A stretch of 64,000 nt of DNA from Vibrio mexicanus (GCF_001012815.1 NZ_JYJP01000014.1:42366-106365), one strand, 5' to 3'. Shown: positions 9,021-20,209, numbered from the stretch's first letter. Numbers and translations: made by a program. Notes: a model not told the origin generated them from the letters alone.

Positions 9021-10697
9021 CTATATATCGACACCCACATCTTCTTCATCTAATTTCGAAGAGTATTGAATTTCATACTGATTGAAACTAAAAGTACTCG
9101 GGCCATGAGTTCGCTTAGTCACTACCTTCTCTTCACCAAATTGAACCGTCACGTGCGTGTAAACCTTACCCTTTACATCGACAATGTTCGTTTCCAGTAG
9201 CGCTTCAAACTCGCTTTCAAGCATTTCTAGAGCGTTTTTCGCTTTCTCCATGTAATCATTGGCTTTAACTTTCTTGGCGTCAATTTGGGCTTCTTCTTCA
9301 TCGGTACGTTCAGATTTTGGTTTCTTTTTAAACTCAAGCTCCTGACGAATGATGTCCATCGTCGCTTCTTGCGCTTTTTTATAATGCTCTTTGTGCTTAT
9401 TGATGCGCTCTTTGTACTTGCCAAATCTAGCGAATCCTTCTACATGAGTTGCAGTATCACCTTCAACCCCAAGATTGACACACGTCACTTTGCCACCCGC
9501 ACGAGTTGTGCCCCCACTAAGAGTGCCTTGACGTTCACTGCGGTCACACACGATTAAATCGTTACCGCAGCGTATGTCATTGCTCATACAGTGCACAGCA
9601 AGCTCTATGTTCTCTGCTGCTTGAATCTCAGAGTATTGGGCATAGTTCGCTTTGATATTGCCACCAGACTTAACACAGCAGCTTTTCTTATTGCCATCAG
9701 TAGATGTATGCCCAATGATACCCTTAGCGACCTCTATATCGCCTTGGGCCTGTACATCGGCTGATTCAATGAACCCGCCAACAGTAATGGTTCCTGTCGC
9801 GCGCACTACCATGTCGGATTCAATATCCCCCAACACCACCACATTGCCTTTAAATTTTACGTGCCCAGTCGCAACACCAATTTGGGGAACGCAAAGTGCG
9901 TTCTCGACTTCCACGGTTTTTGCTTTGATTAATGGCATTCCTGAGTCGGTAGCCAACAATAAATTCGGGTTGGTTGGACTAATGTGCGACCCTTTCGCAG
10001 CAGAAAGCGCTTGATCATTACCCGGCTTAGGCGGAATCACTTTACCTTGTACCGTAATCCCTGCGACGCCTTTGGTGGCAGGAATTCGCTTCATTAAAGG
10101 CTGATCAACGTCTACGGTAATCGTTTCTCCTAGGTTGAGCATGTCTACCTTATCTTCCCCCTTAGATTTAGGCGCAAGGATCTGCTTAGTCGGGTCTTTA
10201 ACAAGTGGGATGAATTTTGCGTCTTGGCCTTGAACGGGATTCTTGCCTTTCGCGACAGGTTGAGTAAATGTTTCTCCGGGCTTGAGTTTGGTACTCATGA
10301 GCAGCACTTTTTTCAGCGCCAATTTATTGATGCCTTTGGTCACATGGGCTGTTGCCAGTGCATGAACAACTTCACTGCCCTTTAGCGCATTGCCACCATA
10401 GGCGCCTGTCACCTTCATACTGGCTAGCATATCATGGTCGGCAAGTATAACTTCTACATTGGCATCGCGCACTTCACAAATGGCCAAACCGCTATAGGCT
10501 TCGCCTTTGCTATCTTTGGCATAGTTAACAAACCGAGTAACTTCTTCTTCCATGACAAAGAAGTGACTGGCGTTTATCTCACTTAACGCCTCTTCCAACC
10601 CTTTGCTGCTAAAGTCGTTACTGACATTGAGATCAGCGGGCAACTTCGCGAGCACCTGGCTTTTGTCTTCAGATAATCCTACTAACTTCTTCCACAT
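9021..10697 (-). CDS. DUF342 (FapA-type) polymer-forming domain protein
   Basis: The protein has 558 residues. The N-terminal third is a mixed domain; the middle (about residues 230-410) is a Gly/Val-rich repetitive beta-helix typical of DUF342 (VVLGDIESDMVVRATGTITVGGFIESADVQAQGDIEVAKG); then comes a charged coiled coil (about 425-500) and a short beta tail. No signal peptide or membrane helix is seen, so it is cytoplasmic. DUF342 proteins are widespread and poorly understood; some are linked to scaffolds or to chemosensory and flagellar gene sets. It lies about 180 bases downstream of the chemosensory operon on the same strand and may belong to that system. Confidence 0.8.
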   Translation of the reverse strand: MWKKLVGLSEDKSQVLAKLPADLNVSNDFSSKGLEEALSEINASHFFVMEEEVTRFVNYAKDSKGEAYSGLAICEVRDANVEVILADHDMLASMKVTGAYGGNALKGSEVVHALATAHVTKGINKLALKKVLLMSTKLKPGETFTQPVAKGKNPVQGQDAKFIPLVKDPTKQILAPKSKGEDKVDMLNLGETITVDVDQPLMKRIPATKGVAGITVQGKVIPPKPGNDQALSAAKGSHISPTNPNLLLATDSGMPLIKAKTVEVENALCVPQIGVATGHVKFKGNVVVLGDIESDMVVRATGTITVGGFIESADVQAQGDIEVAKGIIGHTSTDGNKKSCCVKSGGNIKANYAQYSEIQAAENIELAVHCMSNDIRCGNDLIVCDRSERQGTLSGGTTRAGGKVTCVNLGVEGDTATHVEGFARFGKYKERINKHKEHYKKAQEATMDIIRQELEFKKKPKSERTDEEEAQIDAKKVKANDYMEKAKNALEMLESEFEALLETNIVDVKGKVYTHVTVQFGEEKVVTKRTHGPSTFSFNQYEIQYSSKLDEEDVGVDI

Positions 10698-10802
10698 ACC
10701 AAACTCGTATCATGCATACGCACACGTTCCCCACTTTATAAAAAAGTGTCTCTAACCTGAATCTCTGTTATGAGAAACTAAGGCGTACATCACTCTAGGA
10801 TA

Positions 10803-10817
10803 ATTTACAGTGTGAAT
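10803..10817. promoter_or_regulatory. parS2-like site, one mismatch
   Basis: The core TTTACAGTGTGAA differs by one base from the chromosome II centromere consensus TTTACANTGTAAA known from Vibrio. It is intergenic, between the DUF342 gene and the PP2C response regulator, 15 kb from parB2. Confidence 0.5.
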
Positions 10818-10878
10818 TAGCTCTAATCACATTCAGTAAATTTTACGCCCAAGTAACCTCGCATTACTTGAGTATATG

Positions 10879-12573
10879 TTAAGCGCTTGATGGAAAGTGA
10901 TGTTTTCCATCTAATAAGTAGGTAGCAGTCACTTTGCATCCTTCGTTGGAATACTCCAAGGATTCACAAAGCTCTCGAGTTAAAATGATGCCTCGCCCGT
11001 GGGTGTCTGAGCTCTTACTTTCATTCATCTTTTGATAATCAAAACCCACGCCGTTGTGCTCAATTACCAATTTCAGTAACTTGCGTTTTGGACAGTAGTC
11101 AAAATCTAACGTCACTTTGGCGTCGAGCTTTAACTCTTTCAGTTTGTCTTCACGAACCTGATAGAAAGTAAAAAAGCCGTCAGGGTCGTCTTTAATCCTC
11201 GAATCTAGATCCAATAACCCGTGATCAATTGCATTGGTCACTAGCTCAGAAATAACCGAGCAGACAAGATCCAAATGTACCCCGCCACTGACCATGCCTG
11301 TAAGAAAACCACGAACTTGGTTCATCACATGGCTCGACTTAATCAAATCCGCATCTAAGCTCAAGCTTGATTGGATTGGAACCGTGCTTAAAAAACCTTC
11401 TTCTTTGACGATTGAACTCGGATTGCCATTGGTGATAGGAAAGCGCATAGAAAGGATAGAGAGGTCATCACTGCTTTGATCTTGAGAGAAGGCCTTTACA
11501 GCGCTGTGGAGCGAGTTAATCAAGTTACTTTGCCCAACAATGGCCTGTTCAATTCTATTCGAGCCAAACTGTTCACCATTCGCATTTGTTGCTTCTGTTA
11601 CACCATCTGTGTAACAGATAAGCTGTTCACTTGGAGCCAACTTAAAATGGGTCACAGATGCTTCAAATTCGTTCTCTTTCAGAACGCCAAGCGGCATATG
11701 AGTAGAAACCAACTCCCGCACAATTTGGCCATCGGATCCTAGAATATACCCTGTGGGAAGCCCACCTCCCCACCAAGATACTTCAAAACCATTGGCCCGC
11801 ACTTCAAATATGCTAGCGGCGAGCATCATACCAACAGGCAAAAAGCGAACGAGAACCGAGTTTATCTCTGAAACGATTTCCCCAAGAGCCAACCCTTTAG
11901 CTGCCATTGAGAAAAACGCTCGTGTCGCAGGTATCGCAGAAATAGCGGCAGGTAGGCCATGACCTGTTGCATCAGCAATCATCACATATATGCCACCATG
12001 TGGCCGGCTAGCCACCACAATGAGATCCCCATTAAACACCGTCATCGGAGTGGAAAGATAATCTAAGCCATGGACTCTCTCTATCTGAGCGCTCATCTCA
12101 TCCATCAAGTTACCAAAGATGGACTCGGCAATTGCGTAGTCATACTTCACTTGCTCATGGAAATGTCTGAGCTCATCACGCTGCGTCGTTATCTCGCCAT
12201 GCATTTTAGCAATACGACTATGGGCTCGTACTTTACTCAGCAAAACGCTGCGATCTACAGGTTTTAAAATGAAGTCATCGCCAAGATTTAAGCAACGCTC
12301 AAAGGAGTCTCTGTCATTGAGGGCAGTAAGAAAAATGATAGGAATGTGGTTTTCGGGAAAAGTGGTTCTGATCTCTTGAGCGGCGGTGAAGCCATCTTTG
12401 ATCGGCATTAAAACATCAAGAAGAATGACATCTGGCATTTCATCACACGCTTGAAGCGCAGGTATGACTTTGGAGCCATCCTCCAGCATAATAATATCGT
12501 GTGTAATTTCTGAAAGTATTATTCGGCAGACTTTCCTGTTGGTATCATTGTCGTCAACAACCATCACTTTCAT
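10879..12573 (-). CDS. Response regulator / SpoIIE-type PP2C phosphatase / HATPase fusion
   Basis: The 564-residue cytoplasmic protein has three parts: a CheY-like receiver (about residues 1-120; phospho-acceptor Asp53 in LLDVLMP, acidic pair VVDDND), a short coiled linker, a SpoIIE/RsbU-type PP2C phosphatase (about 175-385; metal-binding patches IADATGHG and YTDGVTEA), and a C-terminal RsbW-like HATPase domain (SELVTNAIDHGLL and a glycine-rich DTHGRGI). Such proteins control STAS anti-sigma-factor antagonists by dephosphorylation and phosphorylation. A STAS gene lies immediately upstream, so the two are probable partners. Start 12573 is supported by AAGGAG six bases upstream. It sits at the end of the chemosensory operon. 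Confidence 0.88.
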   Translation of the reverse strand: MKVMVVDDNDTNRKVCRIILSEITHDIIMLEDGSKVIPALQACDEMPDVILLDVLMPIKDGFTAAQEIRTTFPENHIPIIFLTALNDRDSFERCLNLGDDFILKPVDRSVLLSKVRAHSRIAKMHGEITTQRDELRHFHEQVKYDYAIAESIFGNLMDEMSAQIERVHGLDYLSTPMTVFNGDLIVVASRPHGGIYVMIADATGHGLPAAISAIPATRAFFSMAAKGLALGEIVSEINSVLVRFLPVGMMLAASIFEVRANGFEVSWWGGGLPTGYILGSDGQIVRELVSTHMPLGVLKENEFEASVTHFKLAPSEQLICYTDGVTEATNANGEQFGSNRIEQAIVGQSNLINSLHSAVKAFSQDQSSDDLSILSMRFPITNGNPSSIVKEEGFLSTVPIQSSLSLDADLIKSSHVMNQVRGFLTGMVSGGVHLDLVCSVISELVTNAIDHGLLDLDSRIKDDPDGFFTFYQVREDKLKELKLDAKVTLDFDYCPKRKLLKLVIEHNGVGFDYQKMNESKSSDTHGRGIILTRELCESLEYSNEGCKVTATYLLDGKHHFPSSA

Positions 12574-12605
12574 AGCCAACTCCTTTGCACCTATTCCATG
12601 AAGAA

Positions 12606-12905
12606 CTATTCAATTTGAAACTTTTTGTCAAACCGAGAGATAATCAGAATCTTCTTCACTTGAGGGAGTGGATTAGCCAACACGATGCTACCGTCAGACA
12701 AATTGAGATAATTTTGCATGTTTAGCAACATACCTAAACCCGCACTATCGATATAATCGACTTTTCTTAAATCCACCGTGAACTGGTATCCTTTATGTTC
12801 ACTGTAGCTGCGACGAAATTCTTGGACCAAATTAAACCCAAATGCCCCTTCAATCGCTATCGTTACGTGCTTGCGCGTTGAATCGATATTTACATCAATA
12901 CTCAT
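12606..12905 (-). CDS. STAS-domain anti-sigma-factor-antagonist-like protein
   Basis: This single STAS domain of 99 residues contains the conserved phosphorylation region DYIDSAGLGML, with the serine in DSAGL as the likely modified residue. It lies between a chemoreceptor and the PP2C/HATPase fusion, 32 bases upstream of the latter. The expected role is a partner-switching module in which the phosphatase and kinase domains of the neighbour set the phosphorylation state of this protein. Its downstream target is not evident. Confidence 0.85.
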   Translation of the reverse strand: MSIDVNIDSTRKHVTIAIEGAFGFNLVQEFRRSYSEHKGYQFTVDLRKVDYIDSAGLGMLLNMQNYLNLSDGSIVLANPLPQVKKILIISRFDKKFQIE

Positions 12906-12915
12906 AAGCTATCCC

Positions 12916-14112
12916 TTAAAACAGTTCGACTTCGCCTTCTTCTATGCTTGATTGCCTTGCGGCGAGCACACCGCGATTTTTCACCTTATTCATAATCTCA
13001 TTAAGTTGAGCCTGAATTTCTTGGCAATCTTTCCCTTCCAAAGATTGCGCAATCTCTTGAATATACTTTAGCGTGTCTTTTGCGTAATCGCCTTGTTGAG
13101 AGACAATATCTGCAAATTGCAGCGCCCGAATGCCGTTATCCACCTGTACATGAAGCTCTGCGCCGAGTTCATGGATCTTATTCACCTCTTGCTCAATATG
13201 GACATTTGTCTCATGAACCCCGCGCAGCATAGTGTCTACCTTTTCTTTCGACTCAATGGCGTTGGTCATGTCAATGGACGCCATCTCCCCGACAATAGTA
13301 TTGGCTTCTTCAACGGTGGATTGAGCCACATTGATTTCATTGGCGATCTGTTCATTTAGCTCTTCAGCCTTTACCGAAAGGTTGCGTACCTCTTGGGCGA
13401 CGACCGCAAAACCTCTCCCGGCCTCTCCCGCTCTCGCAGCTTCAATGGCTGCATTAAGTGCCAACAAATTGGTTTGCTCTGACAACCCCTTCACTTGATC
13501 GAGCAATCGAAACACAGATTTCAGCTTATCGGACATATCATGAATACTGTGGACAGCGGCAATACTCTTTTCAGACACATCTACGAGGGTTTGTACAAAT
13601 TCACGAATAATGGCTTCAGTTTTAGGAAGAACTTGGGCAAGGTCATTTTCATTAGTTGTACTGCCAAAAAGTTCATCCACCAGTGCATTTGAAATCGCAT
13701 TCTGCTCTTCCGCGACCTTCTGTAAACTAAAGAAGCTGTTGTTCAACGTTTCGACTGATTCATCAATAATGGTATGTTGCCTATCTAAAGGGTCCTGCAG
13801 CTGAGGGATAACACTGGACATCGCTTTTGCCGTTAGGATGCGAGCGTCCGCCTCTGAGTAAACATCTTCGAAGTCTTGTATTTTCTTGAAGCCCTTACCT
13901 TCAGCCAATTTGTTTTCATTCGACTGATGCTCAGTCGGCTTAGATTGGTTAGGCGTTTGTGACTGTTTTGATAGCAACAACCATGGAACCATTGCTGCGA
14001 AAACCGCTAGCACAATAGCTGAGTACTGATCCATCAAATAAAAGACTGCAGCTAAGCAGAGACACTGAGTAATGATGACTAACACTTTCTTTGTCGACAA
14101 TTTGGCCTTCAT
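12916..14112 (-). CDS. Methyl-accepting chemotaxis protein without a sensor domain (DosM-like position)
   Basis: The 398-residue receptor begins with two closely spaced hydrophobic helices (about residues 9-27 and 30-47) with almost no periplasmic loop, then a linker and a signalling domain. The hairpin tip is clear: [37 protein letters not shown]. No ligand-binding domain is visible, so it may sense through the membrane or serve a structural role. The chain ends in VELF, like CheD of the same operon. By gene order it corresponds to the second receptor of the V. cholerae cluster III (F7) chemosensory system. Confidence 0.85.
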   Translation of the reverse strand: MKAKLSTKKVLVIITQCLCLAAVFYLMDQYSAIVLAVFAAMVPWLLLSKQSQTPNQSKPTEHQSNENKLAEGKGFKKIQDFEDVYSEADARILTAKAMSSVIPQLQDPLDRQHTIIDESVETLNNSFFSLQKVAEEQNAISNALVDELFGSTTNENDLAQVLPKTEAIIREFVQTLVDVSEKSIAAVHSIHDMSDKLKSVFRLLDQVKGLSEQTNLLALNAAIEAARAGEAGRGFAVVAQEVRNLSVKAEELNEQIANEINVAQSTVEEANTIVGEMASIDMTNAIESKEKVDTMLRGVHETNVHIEQEVNKIHELGAELHVQVDNGIRALQFADIVSQQGDYAKDTLKYIQEIAQSLEGKDCQEIQAQLNEIMNKVKNRGVLAARQSSIEEGEVELF

Positions 14113-14178
14113 TTGACGTCCTTGTTTGCTGCAACTAACGGCTGTAGTTTTGAGTGACTCATTTGGCTAACCCAATTT

Positions 14179-15248
14179 TTAGTCGCCAGTATGGCCACTC
14201 TTGGTTAAATCACATAATGCTTGGGGAACATGCGACAAGCTAGCAACATGTGTAGCGCCCCCAATATCGATCGCCGCTTTCGGCATACCCCACACTACGC
14301 TAGACTTTTGGTCCTGAGCGATTGTCTCCGCACCTTGGTTCTTCATATTGAGCAAACCTTTAGCGCCATCTTGTCCCATTCCAGTAAGAAGGACACCCAC
14401 CGCTTTTGCCCCGACCACTTCTGCTACGGCATCAAACATCACATCCACCGACGGCTTATGCCGATTCACCGGCGGCCTATCATCGATCTGGCAATAGAGG
14501 TGTTTGCCTTTTCTCACAATCACGAGATGCTTGTCGCCAGGTGCAAGGTAGGCACAACCATGAATCAGGGGGCGCAACTTACCGTGAGCTCTTTCACTTC
14601 AATAGCACTTTCAGAGTTCAAACGCTTGGCAAATGAGGCGGTAAACATGGCGCTGATATGTTGAGTTATCACGATAGGTGGTAAGCGATTAGGTAAGCCA
14701 GAAAGAACCTTCTTCACCGCTTCAGTTCCTCCAGTAGAGGCCCCTATAGCAATGAGCTCAACATCATTTTTTGAAGATAGAGACTTTGAACGTACTAAGT
14801 TCGATGCCGCAGATTGAACATTACGTCCTTCGTTTCCTGTCACATTGGCCTGGGCCGCCATTTTGATTTTACTGTTTACCTCTTGGCGATAATCAGTAAG
14901 CTCGCCAGTATCTTCAACGGCTGGTTTGGGGAAGTAATCTATCGCTCCCAACTCCAAGGCAGCCAAAGTAGGTTCAGCCCCATGTTGAGTTAGGGTCGAA
15001 ATCATCACAACTGGCATAGGCCTCAAGCGCATGAGATTTTTCAAAAACTGCACCCCATTCATTTTCGGCATCTCAATGTCGAGAGTGAGAACATCAGGAT
15101 TATGTTTCTTTATCAGATCTCTCGCTTCGTAAGGGTCTTCCGCCGTGGCAACGACTTCGAGTTGGTCGTCAGAGTTGATAATTTGCGATAACAACGCTCT
15201 AAAAACAGGCGAGTCGTCGACGACGAGAACCTTTATTTTTCTGCTCAT
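14179..15248 (-). CDS. cheB: Chemotaxis glutamate methylesterase CheB, one apparent frameshift
   Basis: CheB removes methyl groups from and deamidates chemoreceptors when phosphorylated by CheA. The N-terminal receiver (Asp57 in [12 protein letters not shown]) is followed by a methylesterase domain with GASTGGTEA (nucleophile Ser), [10 protein letters not shown] (His) and GMGQDGAKG (Asp). The frame breaks in a run of five G at 14568-14572; a sixth G joins the two halves into a 356-residue protein of normal size. Its ATG overlaps the cheD stop codon by one base, implying translational coupling. Confidence 0.93.
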
Positions 15249-15891
15249 TAGAATAACTCCACATCATCGTCATGTTTTTGGTGGCTTTCACGGCCAATCT
15301 GAGAGGCATATTTATCTTCAAGATGCTGAAGATTGTTCGCTTCTCCAAACGGAATTCGCTTAATCCAAGCACGGCCAGACAATGGATCAAACATCACTTT
15401 TCTTGGCTCTAGCCACCCAAATCTTGCGCCTGTACAGAAAAGGATTCTTGTTCAACATAGTGAAGAATGAACTCAATGTTTTTCTTGCCAATCATGGAGT
15501 GCTTACCCAGCATTTGGGCGCCACCAAACAACTTTATCTGCAAATTACGCCTGTCGGCACCAAGGTGAACGAGTTCATTAATCAACATTTCCATGGCATG
15601 GCTACCGTATCGCGCGGCCGTTGATAAAAACTCATCAGCGTGCCAGTGTCTCAGCTCTGCATGACTATCAAAGGGCAACAAGAAGTGATTCATTCCGCCG
15701 ATTTTTAGAGTAGGCTCCCACATGCATGCCGCAACACAAGAACCCAAACCGGTACAGATGATCTCTTCTTTATTGGTGCAATAAACTCCACCAGGTTGCA
15801 CCTTCACGATATGCGCCTCTCTTTGCGGGTGATAAAACCGGCTATAGAGGTTACTGCCGTTGGGATGAAGTCGTTCACTGATTGAAGTCAT
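15248..15891 (-). CDS. cheD: Chemoreceptor glutamine deamidase CheD, one apparent frameshift
   Basis: CheD deamidates receptor glutamines and can interact with CheC-type phosphatases. The catalytic region [11 protein letters not shown] with its Cys and the later GGMNHFLLP His motif are present. As read, the frame ends after QAQDLGG at 15409. Restoring one base near 15411-15414 (GGCTAG to GGCCTAG) continues it for about 53 more residues ([19 protein letters not shown] onward) to a stop at 15248-15250. The restored C-terminus ends in DDDVELF, matching the VELF end of the neighbouring receptor. Confidence 0.88.
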
Positions 15892-15900
15892 AGTTCATTG

Positions 15901-16761
15901 CTACCGTTTTACATATATGGTGTGACCCAAGTGATGAAAAATCTCACTACTCGCCCCCACACTTTCCGAATGGCCGATTAGCAATATGCCATTGGGATTC
16001 AACTGCTGATGAAAACGTTTGAGCAAGTGTTGTTGCGTCTCTTTATCGAAGTAAATCATGACATTGCGGCATGAAATCAGATCAAACTTTTCATTAAAGT
16101 TCCACTGTTCCAGCAAATTTAGCTGACGAAACTGGATAAGCTGCTGCAATCCTTTGGCGATTTTTATATTGCCTTGTTGGGCACCTCTCCCCTTCACAAA
16201 ACAGGGTTTGAGATACGGTTTGGGAATGCTTTCTAGCACGCCACCAGGATAGATCCCCTGCTGAGCAACAGACAGCACATTGGTATCCAGATCCGTCGCG
16301 ACAATTCTGACCGATGGACACCAATCCAAAACACCTGAACGATACAGAGAAGAAACCAGACTATACGGCTCTTGGCCTGTTGAACATCCTGCAGACCATA
16401 TCCGTATCTCTTCGCAGTGACGCTCTTGCCACTCTTTGGCCATCACTTTCTCGATAAACTCAAAGTGGTGATACTCTCTAAAAAACTCGGTTTTATTGGT
16501 CGTCAAACTGTTAATGAAGTGAACACGTTCTTGTTCATCACTTTCTATAATGCTCTTGAAATCACTAAAACGTTTTAGCCCACGCTTACGCAGCAAGCGA
16601 CTAACACGGCCGTAGACCATGGTCTTCTTTCTATCGGACAGATAGATACCGACCGTTTTATGAATGAACCACTGAATAAACTTAAAGTCCTTATCAGTGA
16701 GTTCAAATTCCCTTTCCATGGTCGTTGATACTGGTTCAGAACGAGTTAGAACTCTTCCCAT
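15901..16761 (-). CDS. cheR: Chemotaxis methyltransferase CheR
   Basis: CheR transfers methyl groups from S-adenosylmethionine to receptor glutamates. The protein of about 286 residues has an N-terminal all-alpha domain and a SAM-binding domain with [25 protein letters not shown] and [14 protein letters not shown]. The frame can start at ATG 16761, overlapping the receptor gene by 16 bases, or at ATG 16719, the more usual [11 protein letters not shown] beginning. No strong ribosome-binding site decides between them. The upstream receptor ends in EWEEF, a plausible docking pentapeptide for this enzyme. Confidence 0.92.
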   Translation of the reverse strand: MGRVLTRSEPVSTTMEREFELTDKDFKFIQWFIHKTVGIYLSDRKKTMVYGRVSRLLRKRGLKRFSDFKSIIESDEQERVHFINSLTTNKTEFFREYHHFEFIEKVMAKEWQERHCEEIRIWSAGCSTGQEPYSLVSSLYRSGVLDWCPSVRIVATDLDTNVLSVAQQGIYPGGVLESIPKPYLKPCFVKGRGAQQGNIKIAKGLQQLIQFRQLNLLEQWNFNEKFDLISCRNVMIYFDKETQQHLLKRFHQQLNPNGILLIGHSESVGASSEIFHHLGHTIYVKR

Positions 16762-19199
16762 TCGTCACTATCCTCACTAAATTTCATGCCCGAATTGACC
16801 ACATTACTTTTCGATACAGGGTTACTCGAGCGAATATTACTGATGTTGGTAGGGCGAGGGGTGCTTACCTCCTGCCTCGCGGAAGACGATGTCGACTCAA
16901 AGGTGGTGACCTTTGCATCACTGTTGAAGTAGTTCATCAAGTTCAGCAATTGTTTACCTTCATCTTTGAGTGATTGACTCGCTGCCGACGTTTCTTCCAC
17001 CAGTGATGCGTTTTGCTGGGTCATCTCATCCATCATGGTAATAGCGCGGTTGATCTCATCGATCCCCGTTGATTGCTCCGCGCTTGAATCCGCAATCTGC
17101 GCAATCAGCTCTGTCACTTTCTCTACTGCATCAACAATTTCATTCAAGGTCTCACCGGATTTGTCCACCAACCGAGAACCTTCATCGACCTTCTCAACAC
17201 TGTCCTTGATTAAACCTTTGATCTCTTTTGCCGCTGCCGCACTTCGCTGAGCGAGGTTACGGACTTCACCAGCGACAACCGCAAAACCACGACCTTGCTC
17301 ACCGGCTCTTGCGGCCTCTACTGCAGCATTAAGTGCCAACAGGTTGGTTTGAAATGCAATCTCATCAATGACACCAATGATGTCTGAAATCTTCTTACTG
17401 GCACTGTTGATCTCTGACATGGCAGACACCGCTTGCCCAACGACTTCGCCACCTCGGCCCGCTTTTTTCGCCGCATCATCGGCAAGCTCATTGGCGCCTT
17501 TTGCGTTATCAGCATTCTGCTTAACGGTGGCCGTCATCTCTTCCATGCTTGCAGCTGTTTCTTCAAGGTTTGAAGCCTGAGCTTCCACACGCTGGCTCAA
17601 GTCATCATTGCCTTCTGCGATCTCTGTTGATGCGGTTGCCACGCGCGCTGATGACGTGGTGATTTTCTCTACCATATTTCTTAGGTTAAGAATCGAAGTG
17701 TTCACCGCATTTTCTAAACGACCAAACTCTCCTTGATTGCCTTCATCCATACTTGAGTTCAGATCACCTTCTGCCACATGGCTCATCACCTCAATACACT
17801 GCCCCAGTGGCGCTACTAAGGTATCGAGCAAGTTATTAATGCCGTCGCCTAGCTCTTTCATAAAGCCGTTGTAGACGGTAGTATCAATGCGTTCATTTAA
17901 CTCACCTGCAATCGCTTTTTGAATCAAGTCCTCGACTTGTCTTTGACCATCGCGCTGCTCGGTAATATCTACCCATTGAAGTGCTGGTCCAATGTAGTTA
18001 CCCGAACCGTCGCGCATCGCAATACAGGTTAGATTGAACTCAAGACCCGCCACTTTAATGTCTGAGCTAAACGGCAGTCGGTCAGGATTATTAATAATGG
18101 CGCGCTGGTGAGCAGGGTTCTTGTGGAAAATATCAATATTCTTACCCACAAGGTTACTGGCATCGAATCCAGGTAACACCGCTTGAAGTTGGGGCTCGCG
18201 GCTTTTCAGTAGTGTCGCAAGAGACGGGTTCACATACTGAATCACCCCTTCTTCATCCGCCATCATCAAGTTGGTCGTCATACCTTTCACCGCGGAAGCC
18301 AAGCGGCCAATCTCTTTCTCTTGTGCTCGTTCTTCGGTTACATCTCGCCACTCAAGCGTGTTACCAATGTATTCACCCTCTTTGTTGTGAATCGCGGCAA
18401 CATTGAGCTCAATTTTTAAGTCGCCAACTGAGATATCGGTTTTGTAAGGTAGGTTGGTTGGGTCAGCTAACAATTGTCGCTGATGCGCGGGGTTGCGGTG
18501 AAACTCATCAATACAACGTCCCATCAGCCATTCTGTTGAGGCGGTAAAACCACTCCAAACGGTTCTAAACACCGCTTCATGTTTTCTAAAGAGTTTGAGT
18601 GTTTCTTCGTTGATATAAGTAATCTCGAAATCTCTGTCGATCATCACCATGGCTGTTTGAGCTTGATCTACCGCCGCCTGTAAGCGAGCAATCGCATCTT
18701 CTTTTCGGAGCGCCTCGGTGACATCCTCCCATTCTAATGTGTTGCCAACATAGTTTCCTTGAGCATCGACTATGGCGCCAACGTTAAGGGAGATCTTGAC
18801 ATCTTTTATAGTAATAACCGTGTTGTATGGCATATTCCCAGGATTAGACAACAGCTGTCTTTGATGTTGCGGATTGGCATGAAAACCATCTATGCAGTAG
18901 CCATCCAGAAAAGATTCGGTCGCTTCAAATCCCGGCCAAACAGACTGAAACAGACGCTCATGGTGCTTCAGAAGCTCCAATGATTTTCGGTTAAAATAGG
19001 TGATCTTGAAGTCTCGGTCGATCATCATTAACGCTGTTTGAGCGCCATCTAATGCCGCGACAAGCCGATCGCTGGATACATGACTTGTTGATGATTCTTC
19101 GACATCGCTTACTTGCATCAATGAGTCCTTAAGCTCAGGCGCCTTTTGCTCATATGCGTGGTGGCGTGTCTCTTCCTTGTTTCGATTCCAAAATGCCAT
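16746..19199 (-). CDS. Soluble chemoreceptor with three tandem Aer2-type PAS domains
   Basis: This 817-residue protein has no transmembrane helix. Three PAS domains lie at about residues 45-165, 168-290 and 293-415. Each carries a FHxNPxHQR motif and ends in a Trp-containing strand ([24 protein letters not shown]). A HAMP-like region (about 425-520) and a signalling domain with [20 protein letters not shown] follow. The motif and Trp are typical of Aer2-type PAS domains, some of which bind b-type heme and sense oxygen. Heme binding here is inferred, not shown. The C-terminus DEWEEF resembles the xWxxF pentapeptide that tethers CheR and CheB. Gene order matches the Aer2-like receptor of Vibrio F7 arrays. 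Confidence 0.9.
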   Translation of the reverse strand: MAFWNRNKEETRHHAYEQKAPELKDSLMQVSDVEESSTSHVSSDRLVAALDGAQTALMMIDRDFKITYFNRKSLELLKHHERLFQSVWPGFEATESFLDGYCIDGFHANPQHQRQLLSNPGNMPYNTVITIKDVKISLNVGAIVDAQGNYVGNTLEWEDVTEALRKEDAIARLQAAVDQAQTAMVMIDRDFEITYINEETLKLFRKHEAVFRTVWSGFTASTEWLMGRCIDEFHRNPAHQRQLLADPTNLPYKTDISVGDLKIELNVAAIHNKEGEYIGNTLEWRDVTEERAQEKEIGRLASAVKGMTTNLMMADEEGVIQYVNPSLATLLKSREPQLQAVLPGFDASNLVGKNIDIFHKNPAHQRAIINNPDRLPFSSDIKVAGLEFNLTCIAMRDGSGNYIGPALQWVDITEQRDGQRQVEDLIQKAIAGELNERIDTTVYNGFMKELGDGINNLLDTLVAPLGQCIEVMSHVAEGDLNSSMDEGNQGEFGRLENAVNTSILNLRNMVEKITTSSARVATASTEIAEGNDDLSQRVEAQASNLEETAASMEEMTATVKQNADNAKGANELADDAAKKAGRGGEVVGQAVSAMSEINSASKKISDIIGVIDEIAFQTNLLALNAAVEAARAGEQGRGFAVVAGEVRNLAQRSAAAAKEIKGLIKDSVEKVDEGSRLVDKSGETLNEIVDAVEKVTELIAQIADSSAEQSTGIDEINRAITMMDEMTQQNASLVEETSAASQSLKDEGKQLLNLMNYFNSDAKVTTFESTSSSARQEVSTPRPTNISNIRSSNPVSKSNVVNSGMKFSEDSDEWEEF

Positions 19200-19208
19200 A
19201 GTTCACCT

Positions 19209-19673
19209 CTAGACCAGCGTTTCTTCTGTAGTTGTTCGATTTAGCTCTGCTACATCAAAAAGAGCTTCTAGGTTTATTAGTATTAGATGTCCGCTCTCTA
19301 CAGAGGCTATGCCTTTGATATAACTGTCATCGACGGTTACTGACATATGTGGTGCAGACTTTATTTCGTTTTCCATTAAGGCGTACACTTCCGATACACC
19401 ATCAACAATGATTCCCAGTGGGTGTTTCTCTTCACTATTGAGCACTATCACAACGGTAGTGGAGCTGATTTCCGCCGGCGTTAGGTTAAAACGCATACGT
19501 AAATCAACAATCGGCACGTACTCCCCGCGGATCTCTAGCACACCTTTCAAGTAATCAGGTGAATTGGGGATGACTCGTATCTCGCTCCAGCCACGCACTT
19601 CACGGACATCTAGAATAGGTACGCCATACTCTTCGTCATTCAAAATGAAACTCAAAAACTCTTGGGCAGCCAT
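19209..19673 (-). CDS. cheW: Chemotaxis coupling protein CheW (first copy)
   Basis: This 154-residue CheW-domain protein links receptors to the CheA kinase in the cytoplasmic array. Typical features are FILNDEEYGVPILDVREVRGW, LKGVLEIRGEYVPIVDLR and GIIVDGVSEV. It lies four bases downstream of a second cheW gene and ten bases upstream of the triple-PAS receptor. Confidence 0.92.
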   Translation of the reverse strand: MAAQEFLSFILNDEEYGVPILDVREVRGWSEIRVIPNSPDYLKGVLEIRGEYVPIVDLRMRFNLTPAEISSTTVVIVLNSEEKHPLGIIVDGVSEVYALMENEIKSAPHMSVTVDDSYIKGIASVESGHLILINLEALFDVAELNRTTTEETLV

Positions 19674-19676
19674 TCT

Positions 19677-20200
19677 CTAATCTCCCCTCAGTATGCGTTC
19701 GATGTTGAGTAGCTCTTCGGTGTCAATCAGTGACATCACTTCACTGCCGACATTCATGACACCTTGCAAGTAAGAGGTGACCAATGACTCCCCTACTGCA
19801 GGAAATAACTCACTATCACCTTGTGCGATCACATCGCTCATGGCGTCGACCACCAAACCCATCAAACGCTCTGTATCGTTGCTGTAATCGTGTAGAACTA
19901 AGACAACAGTGGTTGGTAAGTACTGGGCCTCACCCACCGAAAATCGCAGGCGCAGATCAATAACGGGGACGACCATGCCTCTTAAGTTGATAACGCCTTT
20001 GACGTACGAAGGTGAACGGGGATAGGGGTTGGTGTTTCCCAAACTCGAATCTCTTCAACATCATTGATTGGGACGCCGTAAAGCTCTTCAGCAAGGTAAA
20101 AACTCAAGAAGTCAGCACTTTCATTAATATCTAACTCGCTTAGTACCTTCTGCTCAGAGTGTTGATTTTCTGTATTTGCGATTGCTATATCCATACTCAC
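19677..20200 (-). CDS. cheW: Chemotaxis coupling protein CheW (second copy), one apparent frameshift
   Basis: The N-terminal half (FYLAEELYGVPINDVEEIRVW) and C-terminal half (YVKGVINLRGMVVPVIDLR, GLVVDAMSDV) are in different frames. A run of four G at 20018-20021 needs one more G, giving an uninterrupted CheW of about 174 residues with TPIPRSPSYVKGV across the join. The chosen GTG start at 20200 follows GGAG at good spacing; ATG 20194 is the alternative. It has a longer N-terminal extension than the other CheW. Confidence 0.88.
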
Positions 20201-20209
20201 GACCGTCTC

